Source of the DNA: Candidatus Borkfalkia faecigallinarum | Lineage (GTDB): Bacteria; Bacillota; Clostridia; Christensenellales; Borkfalkiaceae | NCBI GenBank assembly: GCA_019114625.1 | Contig: DXFD01000041.1 | Coordinates: 1-39,304, forward strand | DNA length: 39,304 nucleotides | Reading direction: 5' to 3' | Shown here: piece after piece, positions 32,666 to 39,304 of the stretch | How positions within the stretch are numbered: the stretch's first letter is position 1 | Layout: the number at the start of each line of letters is the position of its first letter | Program-made: the position numbers and the translations under genes | Notes under the pieces: generated by a model | The model's database searches: none | What the model was told of the DNA's origin: nothing | What the model saw: the letters and a program-made list of their open reading frames with translations, nothing else

Positions 32666-32767
32666 ACTCTATTGTATGAATCGCGCCCCGCCGAATAACT
32701 CTTCCGCGTACAATAAAGCATCCCCGCGCGTACATTTTATAAAGGATCACTAAGGCAAAGAATAAGC

Positions 32768-32795
32768 GGTCCGGCAAACCGCCAAACCGCTCATG
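32768..32795 (-). terminator. Possible terminator after the aminotransferase gene
   Basis: AGCGGT and ACCGCT form a 6-bp stem around a loop that can pair further. On the minus strand they are followed by TATTCTTTG. The T run is poor, so the call is weak. Confidence 0.4.
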
Positions 32796-32860
32796 TTCAG
32801 AATTTCCTATTACAGACGCCTTCCGAAGATGATTTTCGTTCCGGCAAAAGCCGCCGCGGC

Positions 32861-34057
32861 TTACCCGCGCGCGGGCAGGCCGTACTCAAGCGCCAGTTTT
32901 TGGAAGGACGGCAGGGAGCGTTCGATCATCGAGTGCGAAACGCAGTACGCGATGCGGACATATCCCTTGCACCCGAAATCGTCGCCGGGGACGAGCAGAA
33001 GATCATACTTTTTTGCGCGCTCGCAGAACGCGTAGGCGTCCGGCTCGGGCGACTTGACGAACAGATAGAAAGCCCCGTCCGGACGGACGCAGGAAAACCC
33101 GTAATTTTGCAGGGAGCTTGCCAGCAGGTCGCGATTGCGCTCGTAGACGGAGACGTCGGACGTGACGCCCTGGCAGCACGCGATCATCTTCTGGAAGAGC
33201 GAGGGCGCGCACACATATCCGAGCGCGCGGCCGGCGCCGCAGACGGCGAGATACAGCTCTTTGGCGCGCTCCGCCGAAGGATTGACAAAAATATAGCCGA
33301 TGCGTTCGCCGGGGAGCGAAAGCGATTTGGAATAGGAATAGCAGACGACGGTGTGCGGATAGTACCGGGTCAGATACGGGACCTTGACCCCGCCGTAAAC
33401 GAGCTCGCGATAGGGTTCGTCGGTGATGAGATAGATCGTCTTGCCGAGCTGCGCCGATTTTTCGGTCAGGATGTGCGCCAGGCGCACGATCGTCTCCTCG
33501 CTGTACACGACGCCGCTCGGGTTATTGGGCGAATTGACTAAGACCGCCGCCGTCTTTTCATTGATCGCGCTTGCCAGCTTCTCCAAGTCGATCTGGAAGG
33601 TGTCTGGATCCGAGTCGAGGGCGACGAGCGACGCGCCCGCCGTCTCCGTAAAGACTTTGTATTCGGTAAAATAGGGCGCAAAGGTGATCACCTCGTCGCC
33701 GGGAACGCAGACCGCGGACAGCGTGATCGTCAGCGACGCCGCCGCCCCGCAGGTCATATAGATGAAATTCGCGTCCGCATCGACGCCGTGCGTCTTGCGG
33801 ATGTAGTCCGCGATCGCCGCGCGCACGGACGCGTCGCCCTGCGCCGACGTATAACCGTGCAGGGCCGTCGGCTCCTCTTCGCGCAGCAGCCTGTGCAGCG
33901 TATCCGTCACGATCTGCGGCGGCACGACGCTCGGGTTGCCGAGGCTGAAATCATATACGTTTTCCGCGCCCACTTGTGCGGCGCGCTTTTTGCCGAATTC
34001 AAAAATTTCCCGGATCACCGAGCGGCGGCTGCCAAGCCCCAACATCCTCTGATTCAT
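32861..34057 (-). CDS. PLP-dependent aminotransferase, class I/II
   Basis: 398 residues, fold type I. Active-site pieces: NSPNNPSG (175-182), TDEPYREL with D213 and Y216, the cofactor lysine K244 in SYSKSLSLPGERIG, and the C-terminal YVRIAYC with the carboxylate-binding Arg. It probably transfers amino groups between an amino acid and 2-oxoglutarate. Aspartate or aromatic amino acids are likely from the overall pattern, but specificity is not certain. The ATG at 34057 has AAGGAG 11 bases upstream. Single gene, divergent from mgtE. Confidence 0.92.
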   Translation of the reverse strand: MNQRMLGLGSRRSVIREIFEFGKKRAAQVGAENVYDFSLGNPSVVPPQIVTDTLHRLLREEEPTALHGYTSAQGDASVRAAIADYIRKTHGVDADANFIYMTCGAAASLTITLSAVCVPGDEVITFAPYFTEYKVFTETAGASLVALDSDPDTFQIDLEKLASAINEKTAAVLVNSPNNPSGVVYSEETIVRLAHILTEKSAQLGKTIYLITDEPYRELVYGGVKVPYLTRYYPHTVVCYSYSKSLSLPGERIGYIFVNPSAERAKELYLAVCGAGRALGYVCAPSLFQKMIACCQGVTSDVSVYERNRDLLASSLQNYGFSCVRPDGAFYLFVKSPEPDAYAFCERAKKYDLLLVPGDDFGCKGYVRIAYCVSHSMIERSLPSFQKLALEYGLPARG

Positions 34058-34133
34058 CCTGTTTTCTGCTCCTTGCGTTTTCTTTTGGCGACGCGCAGCA
34101 AAACGGGCGCGCGTCCGCCGTTCATTCCCATAC

Positions 34134-34163
34134 AGTATATCACAAAAAGGCGGCATCCTTCAA
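34134..34163 (-). promoter_or_regulatory. Promoter of the aminotransferase gene
   Basis: On the minus strand: TTGAAG (34163-34158), 18-base spacer and TATACT (34139-34134). The leader of about 70 bases contains a GC-rich hairpin, GACGCGC (34090-34096) with GCGCGTC (34109-34115), before the SD. Confidence 0.7.
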
Positions 34164-34238
34164 CAAAAACGGCGGCGCGCCGCGCGATTTATGCGGAAAT
34201 TATTTCGGCGGCGGCGCTCCCCTTCCCTTTTCGAATAC

Positions 34239-34267
34239 TTGACAAACCACGCAAAAAAATTTATACT
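34239..34267 (+). promoter_or_regulatory. Promoter of mgtE
   Basis: Consensus TTGACA (34239-34244), 17-base spacer and TATACT (34262-34267). The leader is only about 28 bases, too short for a magnesium riboswitch (M-box). Confidence 0.85.
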
Positions 34268-34301
34268 AATCGATGGAAATATCGCGCGAGGAGGTGGCCC
34301 T

Positions 34302-35999
34302 GTGAAGGAAAAGATCATTCAGCTTTTAGACGAAAACCGCATCGAAGATCTGCACTCGATCCTGGACGAGCTCTCCGCGGAAGATCTCGCCGCGCTGCTC
34401 GACTCGATGGACGGCGAACATCTCCCGAAGCTGTTCGGCTGCCTCGACAAAGAGCTCGCCGCAGACGTGTTCGTCCTGCTCGACAGCGACACGCAAAAGC
34501 GCGTCCTCAAAGATTTCAGCGACGTCAAGCTGCAGCCGGTCACGGACGAGATCATCGACGACGACGTCGAGGATCTGCTCGAGAGCATGCCGACGGAGGT
34601 CGTGCACGAGGTCCTGCGCAAGGCGACGCCCGAAAACAGAAACGACAAGATCGTCGAGATCGTCGACTATTTGGAAGAAAAGAAGTTCCCCCTGCTCAAG
34701 CCCCTGCTCGCCGAGCTGGAGCCCGCCGACCTTGCGGAGATCTTTTCCGAACTGGACGAACGGGATATCCCCATCGTCTTTCGTCTCCTGCCGAAGGAAC
34801 TTGCGGCGGAGACGTTCGTCGAGATGGGAAGTTCGCAGCAGCAGCTTTTGATCAACTCTTTCTCCGATAAAGAGCTCAAGCTGATGTTGGACGAGCTGTT
34901 CGTGGACGATACCGTCGATCTGATCGAGGAGATGCCCGCCAACGTCGTGAAAAGGATCTTGCTGCAGGCGGACAGCGAAACGCGCAAAGAGATCAACGAG
35001 ATCCTCAAGTACCCGAAAGACAGCGCCGGAAGCCTGATGACGACGGAGTGCATCTCCCTGCATCAGACGATGACCGTCAGCGAGTGCTTCGACAAGATCC
35101 GCCGAGAGGCGATCGATAAAGAGACCATTTACACCTGTTATGTGACGGACAACCAGCGCACCCTGCTCGGCATCGTCACCGTCAAGGACCTGCTCCTGCA
35201 CAACTACGACGAAACGATCGGCACCTTCATGGAGACGAACATCATCTCCGTCAAGACGCTGGACGACAAGGAAGAGGTCGCGAACCTCCTCTCCAAGTAC
35301 GATCTGCTCGCCGTGCCCGTCGTCGATCAGGAAAACAGGCTGGTCGGCATCGTCACCGTCGACGACGCGTTGGACGTCATCACCGAAGAGGCGACGGAAG
35401 ATATTTCGTACATCAACGCCGTCACCCCGTCCGACAAGCCGTATTTGGAGACGAACGTCTTCAGCGTCTATCTGCACCGCCTGCCCTGGCTCGCCATCCT
35501 TATGGTCGGCGCGACCTTTTCCGGGCTGATCCTGAACATCTATGAAGAGCTGCTCCCCACCGTGCTGGTCGCCTGCGTGCCGATGATCATGGGCACGGGC
35601 GGCAATGCCGGAAGCCAGGCTTCGGTCACCGTGATCCGCGGCATGGCGCTGGACGAGATCCGACCGCGCAATATCTTACAGGTCATCTGGAAAGAACTGC
35701 GCGTGGCGGTGCTCATCGCACTCTCCATCGGCATCATCTGCTTCGCGAAATTACAGCTGATCGATCGGCTCATTTTCGGCTACGAATATACCGTGTATTA
35801 TTCCCTCGCCGTCGCCGTCGCGATCGCCTTTGCCGTCATCGTCGCCAAGATCGTCGGCTGCTGCGTGCCGATCCTCGCCGAGACCATCCACATCGACCCG
35901 GCCGTATTCGCGAACCCCTTCATCACGACGATCACAGACGTGCTCTCGCTGCTCATCTTCTGCGGCGTTTCGCTCGGTTTGTTCCACATCGTCAGTTAG
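34302..35999 (+). CDS. mgtE: Magnesium transporter MgtE
   Basis: A 565-residue Mg2+ channel of the inner membrane. The order is: N-terminal helical Mg-sensing domain (about 1-190, with repeats such as LEPADLAEIFSELDERD), two CBS domains (about 200-330; MTTECISLHQTMTVSEC and METNIISVKTLDDKEEV), then five membrane segments (about 355-565). The pore region keeps MGTGGNAGSQASVTVIRG and FITTITDVLSLLIF with the conserved Asp. The GTG at 34302 has GAGGAGGTGG about 5 bases upstream and a promoter close before it. Cytoplasmic Mg2+ closes the channel through the N and CBS domains in the family. Single gene, ending in a strong terminator. Confidence 0.96.
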   Translation: MKEKIIQLLDENRIEDLHSILDELSAEDLAALLDSMDGEHLPKLFGCLDKELAADVFVLLDSDTQKRVLKDFSDVKLQPVTDEIIDDDVEDLLESMPTEVVHEVLRKATPENRNDKIVEIVDYLEEKKFPLLKPLLAELEPADLAEIFSELDERDIPIVFRLLPKELAAETFVEMGSSQQQLLINSFSDKELKLMLDELFVDDTVDLIEEMPANVVKRILLQADSETRKEINEILKYPKDSAGSLMTTECISLHQTMTVSECFDKIRREAIDKETIYTCYVTDNQRTLLGIVTVKDLLLHNYDETIGTFMETNIISVKTLDDKEEVANLLSKYDLLAVPVVDQENRLVGIVTVDDALDVITEEATEDISYINAVTPSDKPYLETNVFSVYLHRLPWLAILMVGATFSGLILNIYEELLPTVLVACVPMIMGTGGNAGSQASVTVIRGMALDEIRPRNILQVIWKELRVAVLIALSIGIICFAKLQLIDRLIFGYEYTVYYSLAVAVAIAFAVIVAKIVGCCVPILAETIHIDPAVFANPFITTITDVLSLLIFCGVSLGLFHIVS

Positions 36000-36013
36000 C
36001 CGACACGGCAGTC

Positions 36014-36039
36014 AAAAGGCACCCTTGCGGGTGCCTTTT
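36014..36039. terminator. Bidirectional terminator between mgtE and the AEC gene
   Basis: A perfect 11-bp stem, AAAAGGCACCC (36014-36024) with GGGTGCCTTTT (36029-36039), has the loop TTGC. The A/T ends give a T tract on both strands, so it can serve both convergent genes. Confidence 0.92.
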
Positions 36040-36056
36040 CGTCTGTCTTTTTTCCT

Positions 36057-36998
36057 TCAGATCAGCTCGCACAGGAGCATCAGCAGCGGGATCGTCACGA
36101 TGCAGAGGATGGTATTCATCAGCGTGGACGCCGCCGCCGTTTCGCGATCGCCCCCGAACATTTCCGCAAAATTAAGCGCGCTGGACGCCGTCGGCATGGC
36201 GGCGATGATGAACAGCGCGATCACGACGAATCGATCGAGCGGGAAGACGAGGTCGACGAGCAGCATGATCCCCAGGCTGAGCAGCGGCGAGACGATCAGT
36301 TTGATCGCGGCGACGGCATAGACGCGCACATCCGCGACCAGGCGGAGCGGGTGCATATCCGCGAGCCGGATGCCGAGGATGATCATGGAGAGCGGGAGCG
36401 TCATGTCGCCGAGATAACGGACGGGCAGCGCGACCGCCTCCGGGATCGCGACGTTGCAGAAAAAGAACGGAAGCGCGATGATGACCGCGATCGTCGGCGG
36501 GTTGAGGAGGACTTTGAGCGGGTTGATGCGCTTCTTTTCGCCCGTGATCGCGTAGACGCCGAGCGTCCAGGTCATGGCGTTGAACGCGATGTTGTAGACG
36601 ACGGTGTACAGGATCATCTCGTCGTTGCCGGGGAAGAGCATCTCCATGACCGGGATCCCCATAAACCCGACATTGCCGAGATAGGAGGACGCGACAGCCG
36701 CCCGTTTCGCCGCCTCATTCCGATCGCTTCGGAAGCAGAGCTTTGCAAAAAAATAGACCGCCAGCTGCAGCGCGACCGCAAAGCCGAGCACCCAGGCAAA
36801 GCGCGCGAGCATGGCCGGGTCGAACGGCTTGTTGAAGATGGACGACATCATCAAAAAGGGCTGCGCGATGTACAGGAGCAGCACCGCGAGCAGGGACGCC
36901 GCCTTGTCCGAGAACAGCTTGCTCTTGCGCAGGACAAAGCCTGGCACGGCCAGCACGACGATCGTGACGACGTTGATAAAAGTCTCTAAAAACGCCAT
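36057..36998 (-). CDS. AEC family (auxin efflux carrier-like) permease
   Basis: A 313-residue membrane protein with about ten hydrophobic segments in two halves. Family signs are the N-terminal FINVVTIVVLAVPGFVLRK, SSYLGNVGFMGIPVME in the middle and AAMPTASSALNFAEMFGGD near the end. Bacterial members move malate, malonate or other small acids, or are uncharacterised; the substrate cannot be predicted. The ATG at 36998 follows AGAAGG; earlier in-frame codons run into a palindrome-rich noncoding stretch. It is a single gene, downstream of the repeat cluster at 37044. Confidence 0.88.
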   Translation of the reverse strand: MAFLETFINVVTIVVLAVPGFVLRKSKLFSDKAASLLAVLLLYIAQPFLMMSSIFNKPFDPAMLARFAWVLGFAVALQLAVYFFAKLCFRSDRNEAAKRAAVASSYLGNVGFMGIPVMEMLFPGNDEMILYTVVYNIAFNAMTWTLGVYAITGEKKRINPLKVLLNPPTIAVIIALPFFFCNVAIPEAVALPVRYLGDMTLPLSMIILGIRLADMHPLRLVADVRVYAVAAIKLIVSPLLSLGIMLLVDLVFPLDRFVVIALFIIAAMPTASSALNFAEMFGGDRETAAASTLMNTILCIVTIPLLMLLCELI

Positions 36999-37043
36999 AT
37001 AAAACCTTCTTTCCAATTCTCTCTCCGCCGCGCCGACCGCCCG

Positions 37044-37171
37044 GCGGGCACGGCAATGCCCGAATCGCCTGTTCAGCAGCGGGCACGGCAATGCCCGCGA
37101 CGTGCGCGGGCATTGCTTTCGCTCACATCGGGTGCAAGCGCATACGCTTACGCTGCCCGCGCGGCGCGGGC
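37044..37171. repeat. Cluster of GC-rich palindromes, including a 19-bp exact direct repeat
   Basis: GCGGGCACGGCAATGCCCG occurs exactly at 37044-37062 and 37079-37097; each copy can fold (CGGGCA with TGCCCG). A perfect 10-bp inverted repeat, AATGCCCGCG/CGCGGGCATT (37090-37099 and 37105-37114), overlaps the second copy. A 7-bp hairpin, GCCCGCG/CGCGGGC (37155-37171), is followed by TTTT on the plus strand. The cluster lies between the AEC gene and the small membrane protein gene, both on the minus strand. No gene is seen in it. It may end the upstream minus-strand operon, though it lacks a T run in that direction. Confidence 0.7.
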
Positions 37172-37184
37172 TTTTGCTGCAAAA

Positions 37185-37598
37185 TCAACGGATCAGGCGG
37201 AATTTCCCGAGTACGGGCAGTTCCCAGCACTCCCCTTTCGCGACGCCGACGATGCAATAGATGCACGCGACGAGCACGGCCAGACCGAGCAAGCCGCACA
37301 GGATCCCGAACAGGATGCCGACGACGGGGATCAGGCACAAAATCCCGAAAACGACTTCGCCGATGACGGCGCACAGCAAGATCAGCAGAGACTGGTTCGC
37401 GTGGAAGCGCGCCTCCGCCTCGTTCGGATACAGGAGCAGCGGCAAAAAGAAAAGTATGCCGAAGAGATAGGCGAGGATATACACGACCTTTCTCTGCATC
37501 CCGTCGTCGGAAGAGCCGTTGTCCGGGCGCCCGCCCTCCGGCTGCTGTTCCGAGCTCGTGCCGCCATCCTGCTGCGGATCATATTCATCATTCATCAT
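37185..37598 (-). CDS. Small membrane protein, DUF4870-like
   Basis: 137 residues. A short polar, Gln/Gly/Asp-rich N-terminus (about 1-32) is followed by three hydrophobic segments. RKVVYILAYLFGILFFLPLL, then a loop with ARFHANQSLLILL, resembles the (R/F)HAxQ motif of DUF4870-type proteins. No enzymatic residues are seen. Function unknown. The start has GAGGTG about 7 bases upstream; a second ATG follows immediately. It lies 37 bases after the Lgt-like gene and is probably the last gene of that operon. Confidence 0.7.
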   Translation of the reverse strand: MMNDEYDPQQDGGTSSEQQPEGGRPDNGSSDDGMQRKVVYILAYLFGILFFLPLLLYPNEAEARFHANQSLLILLCAVIGEVVFGILCLIPVVGILFGILCGLLGLAVLVACIYCIVGVAKGECWELPVLGKFRLIR

Positions 37599-37635
37599 GC
37601 TACAACACCTCGAAAATAAACGATATTCAAACAGA

Positions 37636-38613
37636 TCAGCGATCTGATTTGTCTGTCCTGCTTTCCTGCGCCGCAGCGCTCTCCTCTTTCGAGTCGGCAT
37701 CCGCGAACGCGCCGCTTTGCGGCGCGGGAACTTCCGCCGCGGAGCCGTTTTTCAAAGAGGGATCGCCCGCCGCCGAACCGCCTTTCGCCGCTTGGGCGGG
37801 ATCGGCGAAAAAGCCGCGCCCCTTGCGGGAGCAAATCACAAAATACCCGACATAGATCGCCGCCCCGACGAGGATCATAAAGATCGCCGTGACCTGGGAG
37901 GGCGAAAGGCCGGGGATCAGCGACGCGCCGCGGTCGTCCGTGCGGAAAAATTCGATGACGAAGCGCCAAACGCCGTAGCCGATCAGATAGACGGGCGCCT
38001 CCAGCCCCTTCCCCTTCCAGATGCGCGCGATGATGAACGCCGCCAGCGCAAAGAGGAAGATCGCTTCAAACAGCTGCAGCGGCACGACTTTGACATAGAC
38101 GCCGTCGCTTACGCCGATATCCATCGGGATGCCGTACCATGCGTCCGTCTCGCCGCCGTGGCAGCAGCCCGCCAGAAGACAGCCGATCCGCCCGAACCCG
38201 TGCGCGAGGGGCACGCATGCCGCGGCAATGTTTGCCAGCGTCGGGAACCTTCGCACGCCTTCGGCATTGCTCCCGAACAGGATGCGCGAGCCGACGAAAT
38301 AAATGAGGATCAGGCAGGCTGCCCCGCCAATCAGTCCGCCGTAGAAGGTGGCGCCCGTGGTCTCGTCGATCACAAATTCGCCCGTTTCCAGCGCGTTGTA
38401 CACGGCCTGGAACAAGACGGCGGTCAGATAGCCGACGACGACGGAGACGACGATCCCGACGAGGATCAGATTCTGCATTTTGGCAGGCATCTTCCGCCTC
38501 CCCGCCAGGAGGGAAAACAGCACCATCGCCGCAATGACGCCGACGAGCATACAGATCTCATAAAACCCGATGCTGCTGCCGTCCGGAAAACTGAGTAAGG
38601 GATAGGGATACAT
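37636..38613 (-). CDS. Prolipoprotein diacylglyceryl transferase-like protein (Lgt family)
   Basis: 325 residues with about seven membrane segments. Lgt-family signs: GFYEICMLVGVI, TFYGGLIGG, AHGFGRIGCLLAGCCHG and YGVWRFVIEFFRTDDR. The reaction of Lgt is transfer of diacylglycerol to the lipobox Cys of lipoproteins, and several predicted lipoproteins are in this window. The essential His of E. coli Lgt (position 103, HGG) is Tyr here (FYGG), as in a GCC-containing subgroup, so activity is not certain. A hydrophilic Ala/Ser/Glu tail of about 60 residues follows the last membrane segment. It starts 6 bases before the end of the upstream ABC-F gene region (stop TAA, then ACGCCG, then ATG) without a good SD, suggesting coupling. 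Confidence 0.82.
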   Translation of the reverse strand: MYPYPLLSFPDGSSIGFYEICMLVGVIAAMVLFSLLAGRRKMPAKMQNLILVGIVVSVVVGYLTAVLFQAVYNALETGEFVIDETTGATFYGGLIGGAACLILIYFVGSRILFGSNAEGVRRFPTLANIAAACVPLAHGFGRIGCLLAGCCHGGETDAWYGIPMDIGVSDGVYVKVVPLQLFEAIFLFALAAFIIARIWKGKGLEAPVYLIGYGVWRFVIEFFRTDDRGASLIPGLSPSQVTAIFMILVGAAIYVGYFVICSRKGRGFFADPAQAAKGGSAAGDPSLKNGSAAEVPAPQSGAFADADSKEESAAAQESRTDKSDR

Positions 38614-38619
38614 CGGCGT

Positions 38620-39304
38620 TTACTGAGCTCCCTCGAGGATGTCGAGATATTCGTCGTAGGTGACGTTCTTGTCAAAGGTCTTGGTGTCGTTGATCTCGAT
38701 GATGCGATTGGCGACCGTATTCATGAGCTCCTGGTCGTGCGACGTGAACGCCATGCAGCCGCGGAAATTATTCATGCCGTTGTTGAGCGCCGTGATCGAT
38801 TCGAGGTCGAGGTGGTTGGTCGGCTCGTCCATGACGAGGAAGTTGCCCCCTTCCAGCATCATCTTCGCGAGCATACAGCGCACCTTCTCGCCGCCGGAGA
38901 GGACCTTTGCCTTTTTGAGCGCCTCCTCCCCCGAAAAGAGCATCCTGCCCAGCCAGCCGCGCAGGTACTCCTCGTAATGGTCGTTGGAGAACTGGCTCAG
39001 CCATTCGACCAGCGTCAGGTCGCATCCGTCGAAAAAGTCGTTGTTGTTTTGCGGCAGATAGGAAAACATGATCGTTTTCCCCCACTTGACCGTGCCGGAA
39101 TCGGGCTGTACTTTGCCGGTCAAGATGTCGAACAGCATGGTGATGGTCGTGCTCTTATCGCTGACAAAGCCGATCTTGTCCCCTTTCTGCACGATAAAAT
39201 CGAGGTCGCGGAAGTATCCTTCCTTCGTCAACCCCTCGACGATGAGGATATCGTTGCCGATCTCGCGCTCGAACTTGAAGTCGATGAACGGATATTTGCG
39301 CAGC
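38620..39304 (-). CDS. ABC-F family ATPase, C-terminal part (gene runs off the window)
   Basis: The last 227 residues of a soluble duplicated ABC ATPase of the translation-factor or ribosome-protection (ABC-F) type, close in pattern to YbiT/YkpA. The second nucleotide-binding domain is visible: KYPFIDFKFEREIGNDIL leads into it, then WGKTIMFSYLPQNNNDFFDG, the signature LSGGEKVR, Walker B FLVMDEPTNHLD and the switch SHDQEL. The Walker A region reads VSDKSTTITMLF and lacks the Lys at its normal place. The 5' part, with the first ATPase domain and linker, is outside the window. It is first in the minus-strand order ABC-F - Lgt-like - small membrane protein. Confidence 0.9.
   Translation of the reverse strand, partial: LRKYPFIDFKFEREIGNDILIVEGLTKEGYFRDLDFIVQKGDKIGFVSDKSTTITMLFDILTGKVQPDSGTVKWGKTIMFSYLPQNNNDFFDGCDLTLVEWLSQFSNDHYEEYLRGWLGRMLFSGEEALKKAKVLSGGEKVRCMLAKMMLEGGNFLVMDEPTNHLDLESITALNNGMNNFRGCMAFTSHDQELMNTVANRIIEINDTKTFDKNVTYDEYLDILEGAQ

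Noticed and set aside
34268-34301. Magnesium riboswitch (M-box) upstream of mgtE
   Set aside because: The promoter leaves a leader of only about 28 bases, too short for the aptamer.

Overview
The window looks like a chromosomal segment of a moderately GC-rich, anaerobic, Gram-positive-type Clostridia (Bacillota), probably a gut lineage. This inference rests on three things: the Firmicutes-style block murB-PHP-whiA-HPr-dnaE-pfkA, strong AGGAGG-type ribosome binding sites with sigma-A promoters, and a clostridial glycogen cluster that carries the paired glgC/glgD genes. No species assignment is possible from the sequence alone.

Layout. 1-80: the 3' end of a tRNA-Leu and its terminator. 151-1704: an O-antigen-ligase-like membrane protein. 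1840-12261: one promoter followed by a full glycogen cluster, glgB-glgC-glgD-glgA-glgP and a GH13 alpha-glycosidase, covering activation of glucose-1-P, chain synthesis, branching and breakdown. 12307-15116: two overlapping genes for secreted, probably lipid-anchored proteins with three trypsin-like domains, of which only the last keeps a full catalytic triad. 15680-18042: a solitary XerS-like tyrosine recombinase and the ribosome-associated GTPase HflX. 18199-19866: a vitamin B12 module made of a tandem-box promoter, a cobalamin riboswitch, an intrinsic terminator, a transcobalamin-like (DUF4430) lipoprotein and an ECF transporter S component. 19967-22058: a membrane-anchored alpha/beta hydrolase, then a divergent SH3-NlpC/P60 cell-wall hydrolase. 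22155-24949 (minus): an HD phosphohydrolase coupled to a PfkB-family sugar kinase, then PfkA. 25119-32665 (minus): dnaE, an HPr-like protein without the active histidine, whiA, a PHP phosphoesterase, murB and a solute-binding-like lipoprotein. 32861-39304: a PLP aminotransferase, a divergent MgtE magnesium channel, an AEC carrier, a small membrane protein, an Lgt-like protein and the 3' part of an ABC-F ATPase.

The main novelty candidates are: (1) a 27-bp dispersed repeat with overlapping dyads, present four times in 19 kb (starts 12265, 16764, 21018, 31025), once inside the murB reading frame and once abutting the hflX start codon; (2) the riboswitch-controlled B12 capture and uptake pair, with a visible strand-exchange mechanism; (3) the lipoprotein pair holding two apparently dead trypsin-like domains and one live one; (4) a 116-residue Lys/Ala/Pro/Glu tail on glycogen synthase; (5) promoters whose -10 boxes sit almost on the start codon, suggesting leaderless mRNAs.

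No CRISPR array, prophage or insertion sequence was seen.
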